DNA of 29,139 bases from an uncultured Collinsella sp. (GTDB lineage: Bacteria > Actinomycetota > Coriobacteriia > Coriobacteriales > Coriobacteriaceae): positions 1-29,139 of the forward strand of contig UQPP01000031.1 of the NCBI GenBank assembly GCA_900543025.1, read 5' to 3'. Below, piece after piece: positions 1 through 6,728 of this stretch. The notes under the pieces are model-generated. The model was not told where the DNA came from. It ran no database searches and saw only the letters and a program-made list of their open reading frames with translations. The number at the start of each line of letters is the position of its first letter. Positions within the stretch are counted from its first letter, which is position 1. The translations under genes and the position numbers were made by a program.

Positions 1-73
1 TCGTTAGCTCAGTTGGTAGAGCAGGGGACTCTTAATCCCAAGGTCCAGGGTTCGAACCCCTGACGGCCCACCA
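1..73 (+). tRNA. tRNA-Lys (anticodon CTT), 5' end cut by the window edge
   Basis: The D arm, anticodon arm, T arm and 3' acceptor strand are all visible. The seven-base anticodon loop CTCTTAA gives anticodon CTT (lysine, codon AAG). The T arm is CAGGG-TTCGAAC-CCCTG, and an encoded CCA follows the discriminator A at 70. By comparison with the second copy at 117, three G residues of the 5' acceptor strand lie just outside the window. Confidence 0.95.
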
Positions 74-88
74 CACGATATCTCCTCT

Positions 89-110
89 AAAGTCCGCCAC
101 AACGGACTTT
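89..110 (+). terminator. Hairpin between the two tRNA-Lys genes
   Basis: A perfect 8-bp inverted repeat, AAAGTCCG (89-96) with CGGACTTT (103-110), encloses a 6-base loop. There is only a short T tract, so this may be a processing or weak termination structure between the tandem tRNA genes. Confidence 0.4.
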
Positions 111-116
111 AGCTTT

Positions 117-189
117 GGGTCGTTAGCTCAGTTGGTAGAGCAGGGGACTCTTAATCCCAAGGTCCAGGGTTCGACCCCCTGACGGCCCA
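117..189 (+). tRNA. tRNA-Lys (anticodon CTT), second copy
   Basis: This is a complete near-copy of the tRNA at 1-73, with acceptor pairing GGGTCGT/ACGGCCC, the same D arm and anticodon loop CTCTTAA. It differs from the first copy in the T loop (TTCGACC instead of TTCGAAC) and at the 3' end, where ACCC replaces the encoded ACCA, so CCA would have to be added enzymatically. Both changes are compatible with function. The tandem copies plus a third partial 3' end at 350-367 suggest duplication at an integration hot spot. Confidence 0.92.
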
Positions 190-436
190 CCCAAAGATCG
201 TTAAAGCGACTGGCTCAGGCTGGTCGCTTTTTTGTTGACCTCGCATGGGGTCGAACCCGTTGGGGCGCGGAGCTGAGGAAATGCGTAAGCATTTGCCAGC
301 GCAGCGCGCAAGGCGCAAAGCGCCGCAGCGACCGCCTGCGCAGCAGGCTGACCCCCTGACGGCCCACCCAAAGATCGTTAAAGCGACTGGCTCAGGCTGG
401 TCGTTTTTTGTTGACCTCGCATGGGGTCGAACCCGA
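173..436 (+). repeat. Direct repeat of tRNA-Lys 3' end, terminator and flank (two copies, offset 177 bp)
   Basis: About 87 bases at 173-260 recur at 350-436 with one base deleted. The unit runs from the T-loop end of the tRNA (GACCCCCTGACGGCCCACC), through its terminator, to a GGGGTCGAACCCG motif. The interval 261-349 between copies is GC-rich and contains the small hairpin AAATGC-GTAA-GCATTT near 281-296 and several GCGC-rich words. The second copy therefore carries only the 3' end of a tRNA, as expected from slippage or from an element that regenerated the tRNA end on integration. Confidence 0.85.
203..233 (+). terminator. Rho-independent terminator of the tRNA-Lys genes
   Basis: The stem AAAGCGAC (203-210) with GTCGCTTT (223-230) is followed by a run of T ending at 233. 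A second, slightly decayed copy (one C lost, giving a G-T pair) is at 381-407. Confidence 0.8.
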
Positions 437-452
437 AAGGGCACAGCCGCTT

Positions 453-1313
453 TCACAGATCGAGCCTACCCTTGGGATCGGTAAAACCGTCAGTACCCTC
501 CTTAAGTTTCTTCTCGTCTGTCTTCACGCGACGCTCGAGCTTTTTTGTATCCTCGGCAGGCGGTAGGTTCTCGGGGACAATTCCGCGGTCGATGAGGCTG
601 CCACGCACGCTTGTGTTGTTCTCGACGTGCTCTTGCTTGATCTGGTCCAGGCCGTACAGGTCGTGTTCCTCGGCGTTGAAGGCCGTCATCGAGTTCGTAA
701 GGTCCTTTGCTTTGATGAGGACATCGGCTAACCTGTCCGCCAATGCCGCTCTCTTGGGTACGCCGAGCTGCTGCTTCATTTCCGCCGTGCTTCTGCCGCC
801 GAATAACGCCTCATCGCCCTTCGACTTGATGATCGCGAATCCTTTGGAGTCCACGCCGCGTTTGAACGCAATACCCGAGAGCTGTTTCTCTGAATCGGAT
901 AGCGAGTGACGCGCCTGCAAGCGCTGAATCTCTGCGAAGCGCTGCTCTATGAGCTCTTGGCGGCGCGTCTGCACGGCAAAGTATGCCTGGGCGAGCGCGA
1001 TCTCTGGCTTGTTTGAATCTCCGTTCTGTGCGATTAAATAGCATGCATAGCGCGTAAGTTTGTAGTCTTTAACCGCGCGAGCGGCGACACCGGCAGTTAC
1101 CATTTTCGTGGTGTCACGAAAATGGGAATCAACTGGAGTTTTGTTTGTTTCGCATGAGACTTTTGCCCTCTTAACAACTTCGGCGAAGTTCTCCCATCGA
1201 GTGTACCCCATGGGTTCCATTAAATCGCGTGCGAGCCAATACTCAACGCCGTCTTCCACATTGGCGTAGCTATCAAGTTCGATACGCCACTTCTCGATAT
1301 CTCTACTGTCCAT
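453..1313 (-). CDS. dinD: DinD-like DNA damage-inducible protein (BRO-N type N-terminus)
   Basis: The 286-residue product resembles DNA damage-inducible protein D, an SOS-associated protein reported in E. coli to interfere with RecA function. The N-terminus carries a BRO-N-like fold signature with YWLARDLMEPMGYTRW at about 25-40. The middle holds YACYLIAQNGDSNKPEIA and AYFAVQTRRQEL, both typical of DinD, and the C-terminus is charged. The start ATG at 1313 has a strong ribosome site (GGAGGAG, minus strand, 1316-1323). The gene sits alone next to the duplicated tRNA-Lys ends, a usual place for horizontally acquired genes. I saw no clear actinobacterial LexA box upstream, so damage induction is not supported by the sequence. 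Family assignment is firm; function here is inferred. Confidence 0.85.
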   Translation of the reverse strand: MDSRDIEKWRIELDSYANVEDGVEYWLARDLMEPMGYTRWENFAEVVKRAKVSCETNKTPVDSHFRDTTKMVTAGVAARAVKDYKLTRYACYLIAQNGDSNKPEIALAQAYFAVQTRRQELIEQRFAEIQRLQARHSLSDSEKQLSGIAFKRGVDSKGFAIIKSKGDEALFGGRSTAEMKQQLGVPKRAALADRLADVLIKAKDLTNSMTAFNAEEHDLYGLDQIKQEHVENNTSVRGSLIDRGIVPENLPPAEDTKKLERRVKTDEKKLKEGTDGFTDPKGRLDL

Positions 1314-1396
1314 ATCTCCTCCTCGCTGGTCTATTTTCTATGCGGGCTTTGTCCGCTCTGTATTCAGAATAAGGATACGCTGTCGTGCGGACACGA

Positions 1397-1432
1397 ATGG
1401 GCCCCGTGCTGCTTCGAGCTCACGGGGCCCAT
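1397..1432 (-). terminator. Strong hairpin downstream of the flavoprotein gene
   Basis: A 12-bp perfect stem (ATGGGCCCCGTG at 1397-1408 with its complement at 1421-1432) and a 12-base loop lie between dinD and the end of the flavoprotein gene. No long T run follows on either strand, so termination is likely but not certain. Confidence 0.55.
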
Positions 1433-1474
1433 GGATATCGATTGGTTGTGTTCTGCTTTAGATAGGTGTCCGGT

Positions 1475-3001
1475 TTAATCCGCTCGATAGTGCGACCCGA
1501 GACTTTCGGTTCGCTTGCGCATGGCTTTGACCATTTCCTGTGCCAGCTGAATCTGCGATTGCAGGCGGGCGAGGGCTGCGACTTCGCTGTCCTGGGCTTT
1601 CTGTGTGCTCAAGGTCGTTGCCTCCGTCTTCAAGCCCTCAAGCTCGTGTAGTGCCTCGGATAGGCCTGTTTCGGTCCTGTTGATCATGCAAAAGGTGCTC
1701 ATCGTGTGCCTAAGGCTGTGTGTCAGGCGTTCGGCATCTGTTGTGGCAATGCCGTACTGGGGGAGGGCGATATCCGCCTTCAGGGCCGCCTCAGGCTCTT
1801 TCTGCGCTGTGAGGGCTGCCGATGCGCCCGCGATACGTCCGAATACGATGCCGTTGGCGCTTGACAAGCCACCAATGCGGTCGGCGCCGTGCATGCCGCC
1901 TGTCGCCTCGCCGCAAGCGTAGAGGCCCTCAACGCCCGTGTGCGCGGTCTTATCGATCTTGATGCCGCCGTTAGCGGCGTGGGCATACATCGCAACGCGC
2001 ATCTCGTCGGTCGGCGCGATGCCGTGCTCGTCTTGCAGCCAGGTGGCAAAGGTCTGCACAAACTCTGGGACATCCTCGCGGGGGAAGTCGTAGTGGAGTG
2101 CCAGGCCTTCGACACCTGCCTGATCGATGACGAGATCGATAGCGCGGGAGGCCAAGCGTGACGTGAAGGGACCATATCCAGAGCGCTGCTCGAGCAGGTC
2201 GTCCAGCTTGTCGTCGGCAATATCTACCGGCTGGTCTACGTGCACGTAGCGCCAGGTTTTCTCATTGAAGACCAAGTTACGCCTGGGCTCGATGAAGCCG
2301 GGCATCATCTGCATGAACTCTATATTAGTAAGTGTTGCGCCGTGCGCCAGCGCGATGGCCTGCGAGGAACTGAGCACATCAGCCGACGTAAGGCTGCGCT
2401 CGAACAGGCCGCCTGTGCCACCGGCTGCGATGACCGTGGCCTTGGCAGCAAAGGGCACGATTCGATTTTCGGTAAGGTCGTAGAGTACGGTTCCGGTTAT
2501 TCTGCCGTTCGTGTCCTCAACAAGGTCGATAAGCTCATGGCGGGGGAGCAGGCGAATGCCGAGCGACTCGATCCAGGTCGTCAGAGCGTCCTCAAGGGGC
2601 TTGCGGGTGAGGCCGCGCCACATGCGCGTCTTGTGGTCAAAGCAGGGGATAAATTGCTTTTGTTGAGCACTCTTGGCGCTTTGCGGACGCTGGAGCTCAA
2701 CGCCCAGGTCTTGCTCGAGCCAGTCAATCGCTTGGGGAATGCCGTGGACGAACGCTTGGACGAGTTCGGGGTCGGCAACGCCGCCGCCGACGGCCAGGAT
2801 GGTGTCGATGAGGTCCTGCTCGTCGTCTTCGTTAACGGGTCCGATAAGCCCTAGGCCCCAGGTTCCGGGGAAGAAGCTCGATCCACTCATAGTCTTGCCG
2901 GCGCTTGCCACAGTGACGGTTGCACCCGTGCGTGCCGCTTCGATGGCGGCGCAAAGGCCCGCAATGCCAGATCCAATTACCAGTACATCAGTCGATTCCA
3001 T
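1475..3001 (-). CDS. FAD-dependent oxidoreductase, L-aspartate oxidase / fumarate reductase flavoprotein family
   Basis: The product is 508 residues from the ATG at 3001, which has an AAAGGA ribosome site; the open frame extends upstream but without such a site. Residues 6-15 (VLVIGSGIAG) form the Rossmann FAD-binding loop. The region with GGTGGLFERS and the C-terminal HGADRIGGLSSANGIVFGR are hallmarks of the NadB/FrdA/SdhA flavoprotein family. The overall layout, including DDEQDLIDTILAVGGGVAD near residue 80, is closest to L-aspartate oxidase, which oxidises aspartate to iminoaspartate for NAD synthesis. The usual partners nadA and nadC are absent beside it, and no iron-sulfur or membrane subunits of a fumarate reductase are present either. 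A soluble fumarate reductase-like or other 2-oxoacid/amino-acid oxidoreductase role remains possible. Confidence 0.75.
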   Translation of the reverse strand: MESTDVLVIGSGIAGLCAAIEAARTGATVTVASAGKTMSGSSFFPGTWGLGLIGPVNEDDEQDLIDTILAVGGGVADPELVQAFVHGIPQAIDWLEQDLGVELQRPQSAKSAQQKQFIPCFDHKTRMWRGLTRKPLEDALTTWIESLGIRLLPRHELIDLVEDTNGRITGTVLYDLTENRIVPFAAKATVIAAGGTGGLFERSLTSADVLSSSQAIALAHGATLTNIEFMQMMPGFIEPRRNLVFNEKTWRYVHVDQPVDIADDKLDDLLEQRSGYGPFTSRLASRAIDLVIDQAGVEGLALHYDFPREDVPEFVQTFATWLQDEHGIAPTDEMRVAMYAHAANGGIKIDKTAHTGVEGLYACGEATGGMHGADRIGGLSSANGIVFGRIAGASAALTAQKEPEAALKADIALPQYGIATTDAERLTHSLRHTMSTFCMINRTETGLSEALHELEGLKTEATTLSTQKAQDSEVAALARLQSQIQLAQEMVKAMRKRTESLGSHYRAD

Positions 3002-3186
3002 CGGATTCCTTTCTCGTCCGGCGCATTGTCGCACGGGTGATCGGCAATGGGGCCGCAAAGACTCGGCAAATCGGTAAAGGGCAAATATGGCAGGTGGGCG
3101 TCATGGACGCTCTGACGCTCCATCTCATCACATCTTGTATTTCGCCCCAACTGATATATCGGCATTAGCTACCCTGCGACAGCGCA

Positions 3187-3222
3187 AACAAAAAGAGCCG
3201 CTACCTGGGTGGGTAGCGGCTC
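3187..3222 (-). terminator. Terminator of the scaffold-GGGtGRT operon
   Basis: The stem GAGCCGCTACC (3195-3205) pairs perfectly with 3212-3222. Read on the minus strand it is followed by TTTTTGTTT, a good intrinsic terminator about 35 bases after the GGGtGRT stop codon. Confidence 0.85.
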
Positions 3223-3257
3223 CAAAGCTCAACTATATGAGCATCGCGCGGGCGCGA

Positions 3258-4262
3258 TTAGGCCTTGAGGGCCTCCTCGACGGCGACAGCGCAGGCGACG
3301 GTGGCACCGACCATGGGGTTGTTGCCCATGCCGATGAGACCCATCATGTCAACGTGCGCAGGCACGGAGGAAGAACCGGCGAACTGGGCGTCGGAGTGCA
3401 TACGGCCCATGGTGTCGGTCATGCCGTAAGAGGCAGGGCCGGCGCCCATGTTGTCCGGGTGCAGGGTACGACCAGTGCCGCCACCAGAAGCGACGGAGAA
3501 GTACTTCTTGCCAGCCTCGAGGCGCTCCTTCTTGTAGGTGCCAGCGACGGGGTGCTGGAAGCGCGTGGGGTTGGTGGAGTTACCGGTGATCGAGATATCG
3601 ACGTTCTCGTGCCACATGATGGCAACGCCCTCGCGGACGTCGTCGGAGCCGTAGCAGTTAACGGCAGCGCGGGGACCATCGGAGTAGGGGATGGTCTCGA
3701 CGACCTTGAGCTCGCCCGTGTAGTAGTCGAACTGGGTCTTCACGTAGGTGAAGCCGTTGATGCGGGCGATGATCTGAGCAGCGTCCTTGCCCAGACCGTT
3801 GAGGATAACGCGCAGCGGCTTCTTGCGAGCCTTGTTGGCGTTCAGAGCCAGGCCGATAGCGCCCTCAGCGGCAGCGAAGGACTCGTGGCCAGCCAGGAAG
3901 GCGAAGCACTCGGTGTCGTCGGAGAGCAGCATAGCGCCCAGGTTGCCGTGGCCCAGACCGACCTTGCGGTCCTCGGCGACGGAGCCGGGAACGGTGAAGG
4001 CCTGGATGCCCTCGCCGATGATGGCAGCAGCCTCAGAAGCGGACTTGGCGCCACGCTTGACAGCGAGAGCGCAGCCGAGGGTGTAGGCCCACTCAGCGTT
4101 CTGGAAGGCGATGGACTGGGTGTTGTTGACGATCTCACGCGGGTTGAAGCCCTTGTCGGTGCAGATCTGCAGAGCTTCCTCGAGGGAGGCGATGCCGTTG
4201 TCGGCGAGGCACTTGTTGATCTTGTCAGCGCGGCGCTCGTAACCTTCGAACGTAACAGTCAT
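3258..4262 (-). CDS. GGGtGRT family protein
   Basis: The 334-residue protein carries the defining motif GGGTGRT at residues 260-266, followed by LHPDN, and matches the usual family length. It has no signal peptide or transmembrane segment. Other conserved-looking stretches are GLGHGNLGAMLLSDDTECF (102-120) and the C-terminal glycine/methionine-rich GLIGMGNNPMVGAT. In many anaerobes this family is encoded directly after a NifU/IscU-like scaffold, as here (18-base gap holding a GGGAGG ribosome site), and its biochemical function is not established to my knowledge. The pairing implies a role in Fe-S cluster handling or in a cluster-dependent enzyme. A strong terminator follows, so the two genes form a closed transcription unit. 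Confidence 0.93.
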   Translation of the reverse strand: MTVTFEGYERRADKINKCLADNGIASLEEALQICTDKGFNPREIVNNTQSIAFQNAEWAYTLGCALAVKRGAKSASEAAAIIGEGIQAFTVPGSVAEDRKVGLGHGNLGAMLLSDDTECFAFLAGHESFAAAEGAIGLALNANKARKKPLRVILNGLGKDAAQIIARINGFTYVKTQFDYYTGELKVVETIPYSDGPRAAVNCYGSDDVREGVAIMWHENVDISITGNSTNPTRFQHPVAGTYKKERLEAGKKYFSVASGGGTGRTLHPDNMGAGPASYGMTDTMGRMHSDAQFAGSSSVPAHVDMMGLIGMGNNPMVGATVACAVAVEEALKA

Positions 4263-4280
4263 AGTTATTTCCCTCCCTTT

Positions 4281-5015
4281 CTACTCGTGAACCGGGAACA
4301 CGCTGGCGACGGAGTGAGTCTCCTCGTCGGTGCGCGGGTCGATGTACTTGGCAGCGTTCTCCCACTGACCATAGTGGCCCATAGCGCCAGCGATGGCCTC
4401 CTCGGGGGTCTTGCCGGCCTTGACGGCGTCGGTGAACTTGCCGAGGTTCAGGAACTCGAACGCGATGATCTCGTTCTTGTCGTTGAGAGCCATGCGGGTG
4501 ACGTAGCCCTGAGCGAGCTCGAGGTAACGAGCGCCCTTGGCCTTGGTGCCGAACATGGTACCGACCTGAGAGCGAAGGCCCTTGCCGAGGTCGTCGAGGG
4601 AGGCGCCCACGGGCAGGCCGCCCTCGGAGAACGCGGTCTGGCTGCGGCCGTAAACGATCTGCAGGAAGATCTCGCGCATAGCAACGTTGATGGCGTCGCA
4701 GACGAGGTCGGTGTTGAGGGCCTCGAGGATGGTCTTACCGGGAAGGATCTCGGAAGCCATGGCGGCAGAGTGGGTCATGCCCGAGCAGCCGATGGTCTCA
4801 ACGAGGGCCTCCTCGATGATGCCGTCCTTGACGTTCAGCGTGAGCTTGCAGGCGCCCTGCTGAGGTGCGCACCAACCCACACCGTGCGTAAGACCGGAGA
4901 TGTCGGAAATCTCCTTAGCCTGGACCCACTTGCCCTCCTCGGGGATGGGTGCGGGGCCGTGGTATGCACCCTTGGCAACGGGGCACATGTTCTCCACTTC
5001 CTGTGAGTACTGCAT
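4281..5015 (-). CDS. NifU/IscU-like iron-sulfur cluster scaffold protein
   Basis: The product is 244 residues from the ATG at 5015, chosen because AGGAGAGG lies just upstream; an in-frame extension to 5099 lacks a ribosome site. The IscU-type N-terminal domain shows candidate cluster ligands Cys49 and Cys56 (WCAPQQGAC) and Cys77 in IGCSGMTHSAAMASE, with further cysteines at 11 and 106. The spacing differs from classical IscU, and the C-terminal third (about 130-244) is not part of canonical IscU. This longer scaffold form is the usual partner of GGGtGRT proteins. It is distinct from the SufU gene 1.3 kb away, so the genome encodes at least two U-type proteins. A TATTAT -10-like box on the minus strand lies at 5110-5115. 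Confidence 0.85.
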   Translation of the reverse strand: MQYSQEVENMCPVAKGAYHGPAPIPEEGKWVQAKEISDISGLTHGVGWCAPQQGACKLTLNVKDGIIEEALVETIGCSGMTHSAAMASEILPGKTILEALNTDLVCDAINVAMREIFLQIVYGRSQTAFSEGGLPVGASLDDLGKGLRSQVGTMFGTKAKGARYLELAQGYVTRMALNDKNEIIAFEFLNLGKFTDAVKAGKTPEEAIAGAMGHYGQWENAAKYIDPRTDEETHSVASVFPVHE

Positions 5016-5418
5016 GCCTCTCCTCTCTATCGTGTTGGCGTCCCGTCTGGGGGTCGTGGCTGGCGATTGCCGGGCGACCCTTCGAAAGGGACATGACATG
5101 CAGCCCCTATAATACCGCGAAATGCACGGAATATTCGGCGAACGGCTCAGTTTTCGTAGCGAGAAGTCCGGAAGTTTTAATTGAAACGGTTTAACTCTAT
5201 GTTCTGTGGTCGCGAACTTCCGTAGAGGGGGTCCGTCTTGGGCAAGCTATTGGTCAGCTCTTGTAAGCATTGCGGGGGTTGACCTGTTGCAACGGTGCCG
5301 TTCGCCGCCTGATTACTGCCTTTGGCCGCGCGAGTGTATTGTTTTGCGTGAATGTTTTGATGGCGCGCTTCAATCGTGCTGTATTGGATGGCAAGCAGAT
5401 CCCGGCGAAGGGAGCGCC
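5016..5418. other. Intergenic region between the scaffold gene and the RAYT-like gene
   Basis: About 400 bases without a convincing gene. It holds a TATAAT/TATTAT-like element at 5108-5115, plausibly the -10 of the minus-strand scaffold operon, and an imperfect dyad TTGAAACGGTTTAA at 5181-5194. The transposase-like frame stays open upstream to 5206, but that extension has no recognisable domain and no ribosome site, so I treat it as non-coding leader. Confidence 0.4.
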
Positions 5419-6228
5419 ATGCAGCGCGTTTGGAGAACGGTTACCGGCTTTTACCATGTCTGTGCCCGCGGTACGGGCAAGCGGCTCATCTTTGAGGGCG
5501 ATGACGACCGGTGGGAGTTTTTGGAGCTGATGCGCGAGTGCTGCCGCGAGGAGGGTGTGACGGTTATCGCCTGGTGCCTTATGGGCAATCACGTGCATTT
5601 GGTGCTTGCAGATTACGAGGACAGGATGAGCGCGGCAATGCACCGGCTGCTTTTGACATACGCGCGGCGGTTCAATAAGCGCACGGGGCGCACAGGCCAT
5701 CTGTTCCAGAACCGTTTTGACCGGCGTTCGCTCGATACCGATTGGCAGGTGATGGAGGCTATTCGCTCCGTACACGCCGATCCGCAGGAGGTGGGCGTTA
5801 GCCTAATCGAGCGTTATCCCTGGAGCAGCTTTGCGGAACATCTGCGCTCTTACGACTGTGATGCGGCCGATGCCGCGAGGGGATTTTCTGATCCTTCTTG
5901 CGTGCTTGAACTTTTTGGTTCTGCCGAGGGCTTTATTGCCTATTCGCTTTCGACACCCGACGGTAGCGAGCCGGCGCTGTGCGATATGAAAGAGACAGAG
6001 TGTGAACGCCACGCCTTTGCCGACAAGATGGCGAAGAGCCTCGGGGTTCCGCTCAATGTGGTTAAAACTGCACCGCCGGCGCAGCGCGATACCGTTATTG
6101 TTGGATTGAACAATGCCGGCTTTACGGTGCGCCAGATTGAGCGGTATACCGGGATTGGCAAGAGTACCGTATCTCGTATCGTGCGCGCTTATGCGCGGGT
6201 GAAGGCACGGGCTGAGCTTTCGGAATAG
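5419..6228 (+). CDS. RAYT-like (Y1/IS200-type) protein with C-terminal helix-turn-helix, catalytic Tyr apparently lost
   Basis: The 269-residue product starts at ATG 5419 after GAAGGGAG. The N-terminal 140 residues match the HUH/Y1 transposase fold of REP-associated tyrosine transposases: the metal-binding histidines sit in MGNHVHLVL (55-63), followed by GHLFQNRF (93-100) and YPWSSF (133-138). The family's catalytic tyrosine normally lies in a Y-I-H-x-N-P motif; here the equivalent is SVHADP (117-122), with Ser in place of Tyr. Residues about 220-265 form a helix-turn-helix (TVRQIERYTGIGKSTVSRIV). I see no flanking REP-like palindromes. The protein may be a domesticated DNA-binding regulator or a dead transposase. 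Confidence 0.8.
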   Translation: MQRVWRTVTGFYHVCARGTGKRLIFEGDDDRWEFLELMRECCREEGVTVIAWCLMGNHVHLVLADYEDRMSAAMHRLLLTYARRFNKRTGRTGHLFQNRFDRRSLDTDWQVMEAIRSVHADPQEVGVSLIERYPWSSFAEHLRSYDCDAADAARGFSDPSCVLELFGSAEGFIAYSLSTPDGSEPALCDMKETECERHAFADKMAKSLGVPLNVVKTAPPAQRDTVIVGLNNAGFTVRQIERYTGIGKSTVSRIVRAYARVKARAELSE

Positions 6229-6265
6229 AAAATGGCCGAACCACTCTTGTCAAGCGATTCGGCCA
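6229..6265 (-). terminator. Terminator between sufU and the RAYT-like gene
   Basis: The stem TGGCCGAA (6233-6240) with TTCGGCCA (6258-6265) is followed on the minus strand by TTTT. It lies 29 bases after the sufU stop and directly after the RAYT-like stop, so it can serve both convergent genes. Confidence 0.75.
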
Positions 6266-6293
6266 ACGAAATTCTTAAGATTTGGGATTAATA

Positions 6294-6728
6294 CTACTGA
6301 TTATTTTGCCCCTCGAGCATGCCGTCGAGGGTGCGCCAGGCGAGCTCGGCGCATTTGACGCGGGCGGGCATGTGCGAGATGTCCTGGAGCTGGGCGGCTT
6401 CGTCCAGGTCTTCCAGGTCCTCCTCGGAGAGCTTCTCGCCGCGGATCATGGCGAGGAAGAGCTCTGCCAGGCGGCGAGCTTCCTCGACGGTCTCGCCGGT
6501 GATGAGGTCGGCCATGATGTCGGCACTGGCCTGGCTGATGGCGCAGCCGTGGCCGGTAAAGGAGGCCTCCTCGATCACGTTGTTCTCGACACGCAGCTGC
6601 AGAGTGAGCTCGTCTCCGCAGCTGGGGTTGATGCCGTCGTGCTCGTGCGTGGGAGCATCCATCTCGTACTTGTAGTCGGGGTGCGAGTTGTGCTCCATAA
6701 ATGTGGTGGAGGTGTACAGATTACCCAT
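6294..6728 (-). CDS. sufU: SufU, zinc-dependent sulfur-transfer partner of SufS
   Basis: The 144-residue protein starts at ATG 6728, overlapping the end of sufS by 8 bases. The ligands of the SufU zinc site are present: Cys37 and Asp39 (NPSCGDEL), Cys62 (GHGCAISQASADIM) and Cys126 (VKCAELAW). The insert after the GCAISQ region, usual for SufU as opposed to IscU, is also present. SufU accepts persulfide sulfur from SufS and passes it to the SufBCD scaffold. It is the last gene of the five-gene suf operon and is followed by a terminator. Confidence 0.93.
   Translation of the reverse strand: MGNLYTSTTFMEHNSHPDYKYEMDAPTHEHDGINPSCGDELTLQLRVENNVIEEASFTGHGCAISQASADIMADLITGETVEEARRLAELFLAMIRGEKLSEEDLEDLDEAAQLQDISHMPARVKCAELAWRTLDGMLEGQNNQ

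Noticed and set aside
1314..1400. SOS (LexA) box upstream of dinD
   Set aside because: No GAAC-N4-GTTC-like dyad is present in the upstream region.
3087..5006. Very long plus-strand open frame (639 codons) opposite the scaffold and GGGtGRT genes
   Set aside because: It is antisense to two firmly identified genes, is Val/Gly/Ala/Leu-rich without any domain, and arises from GC-rich codon bias. The same holds for the long open frames at 6688-8205 and 9503-11587 opposite suf genes.
5181..5194. TTGAAACGGTTTAA as a LacI-family operator
   Set aside because: The dyad is imperfect and single, and no LacI-type regulator or sugar gene is nearby.
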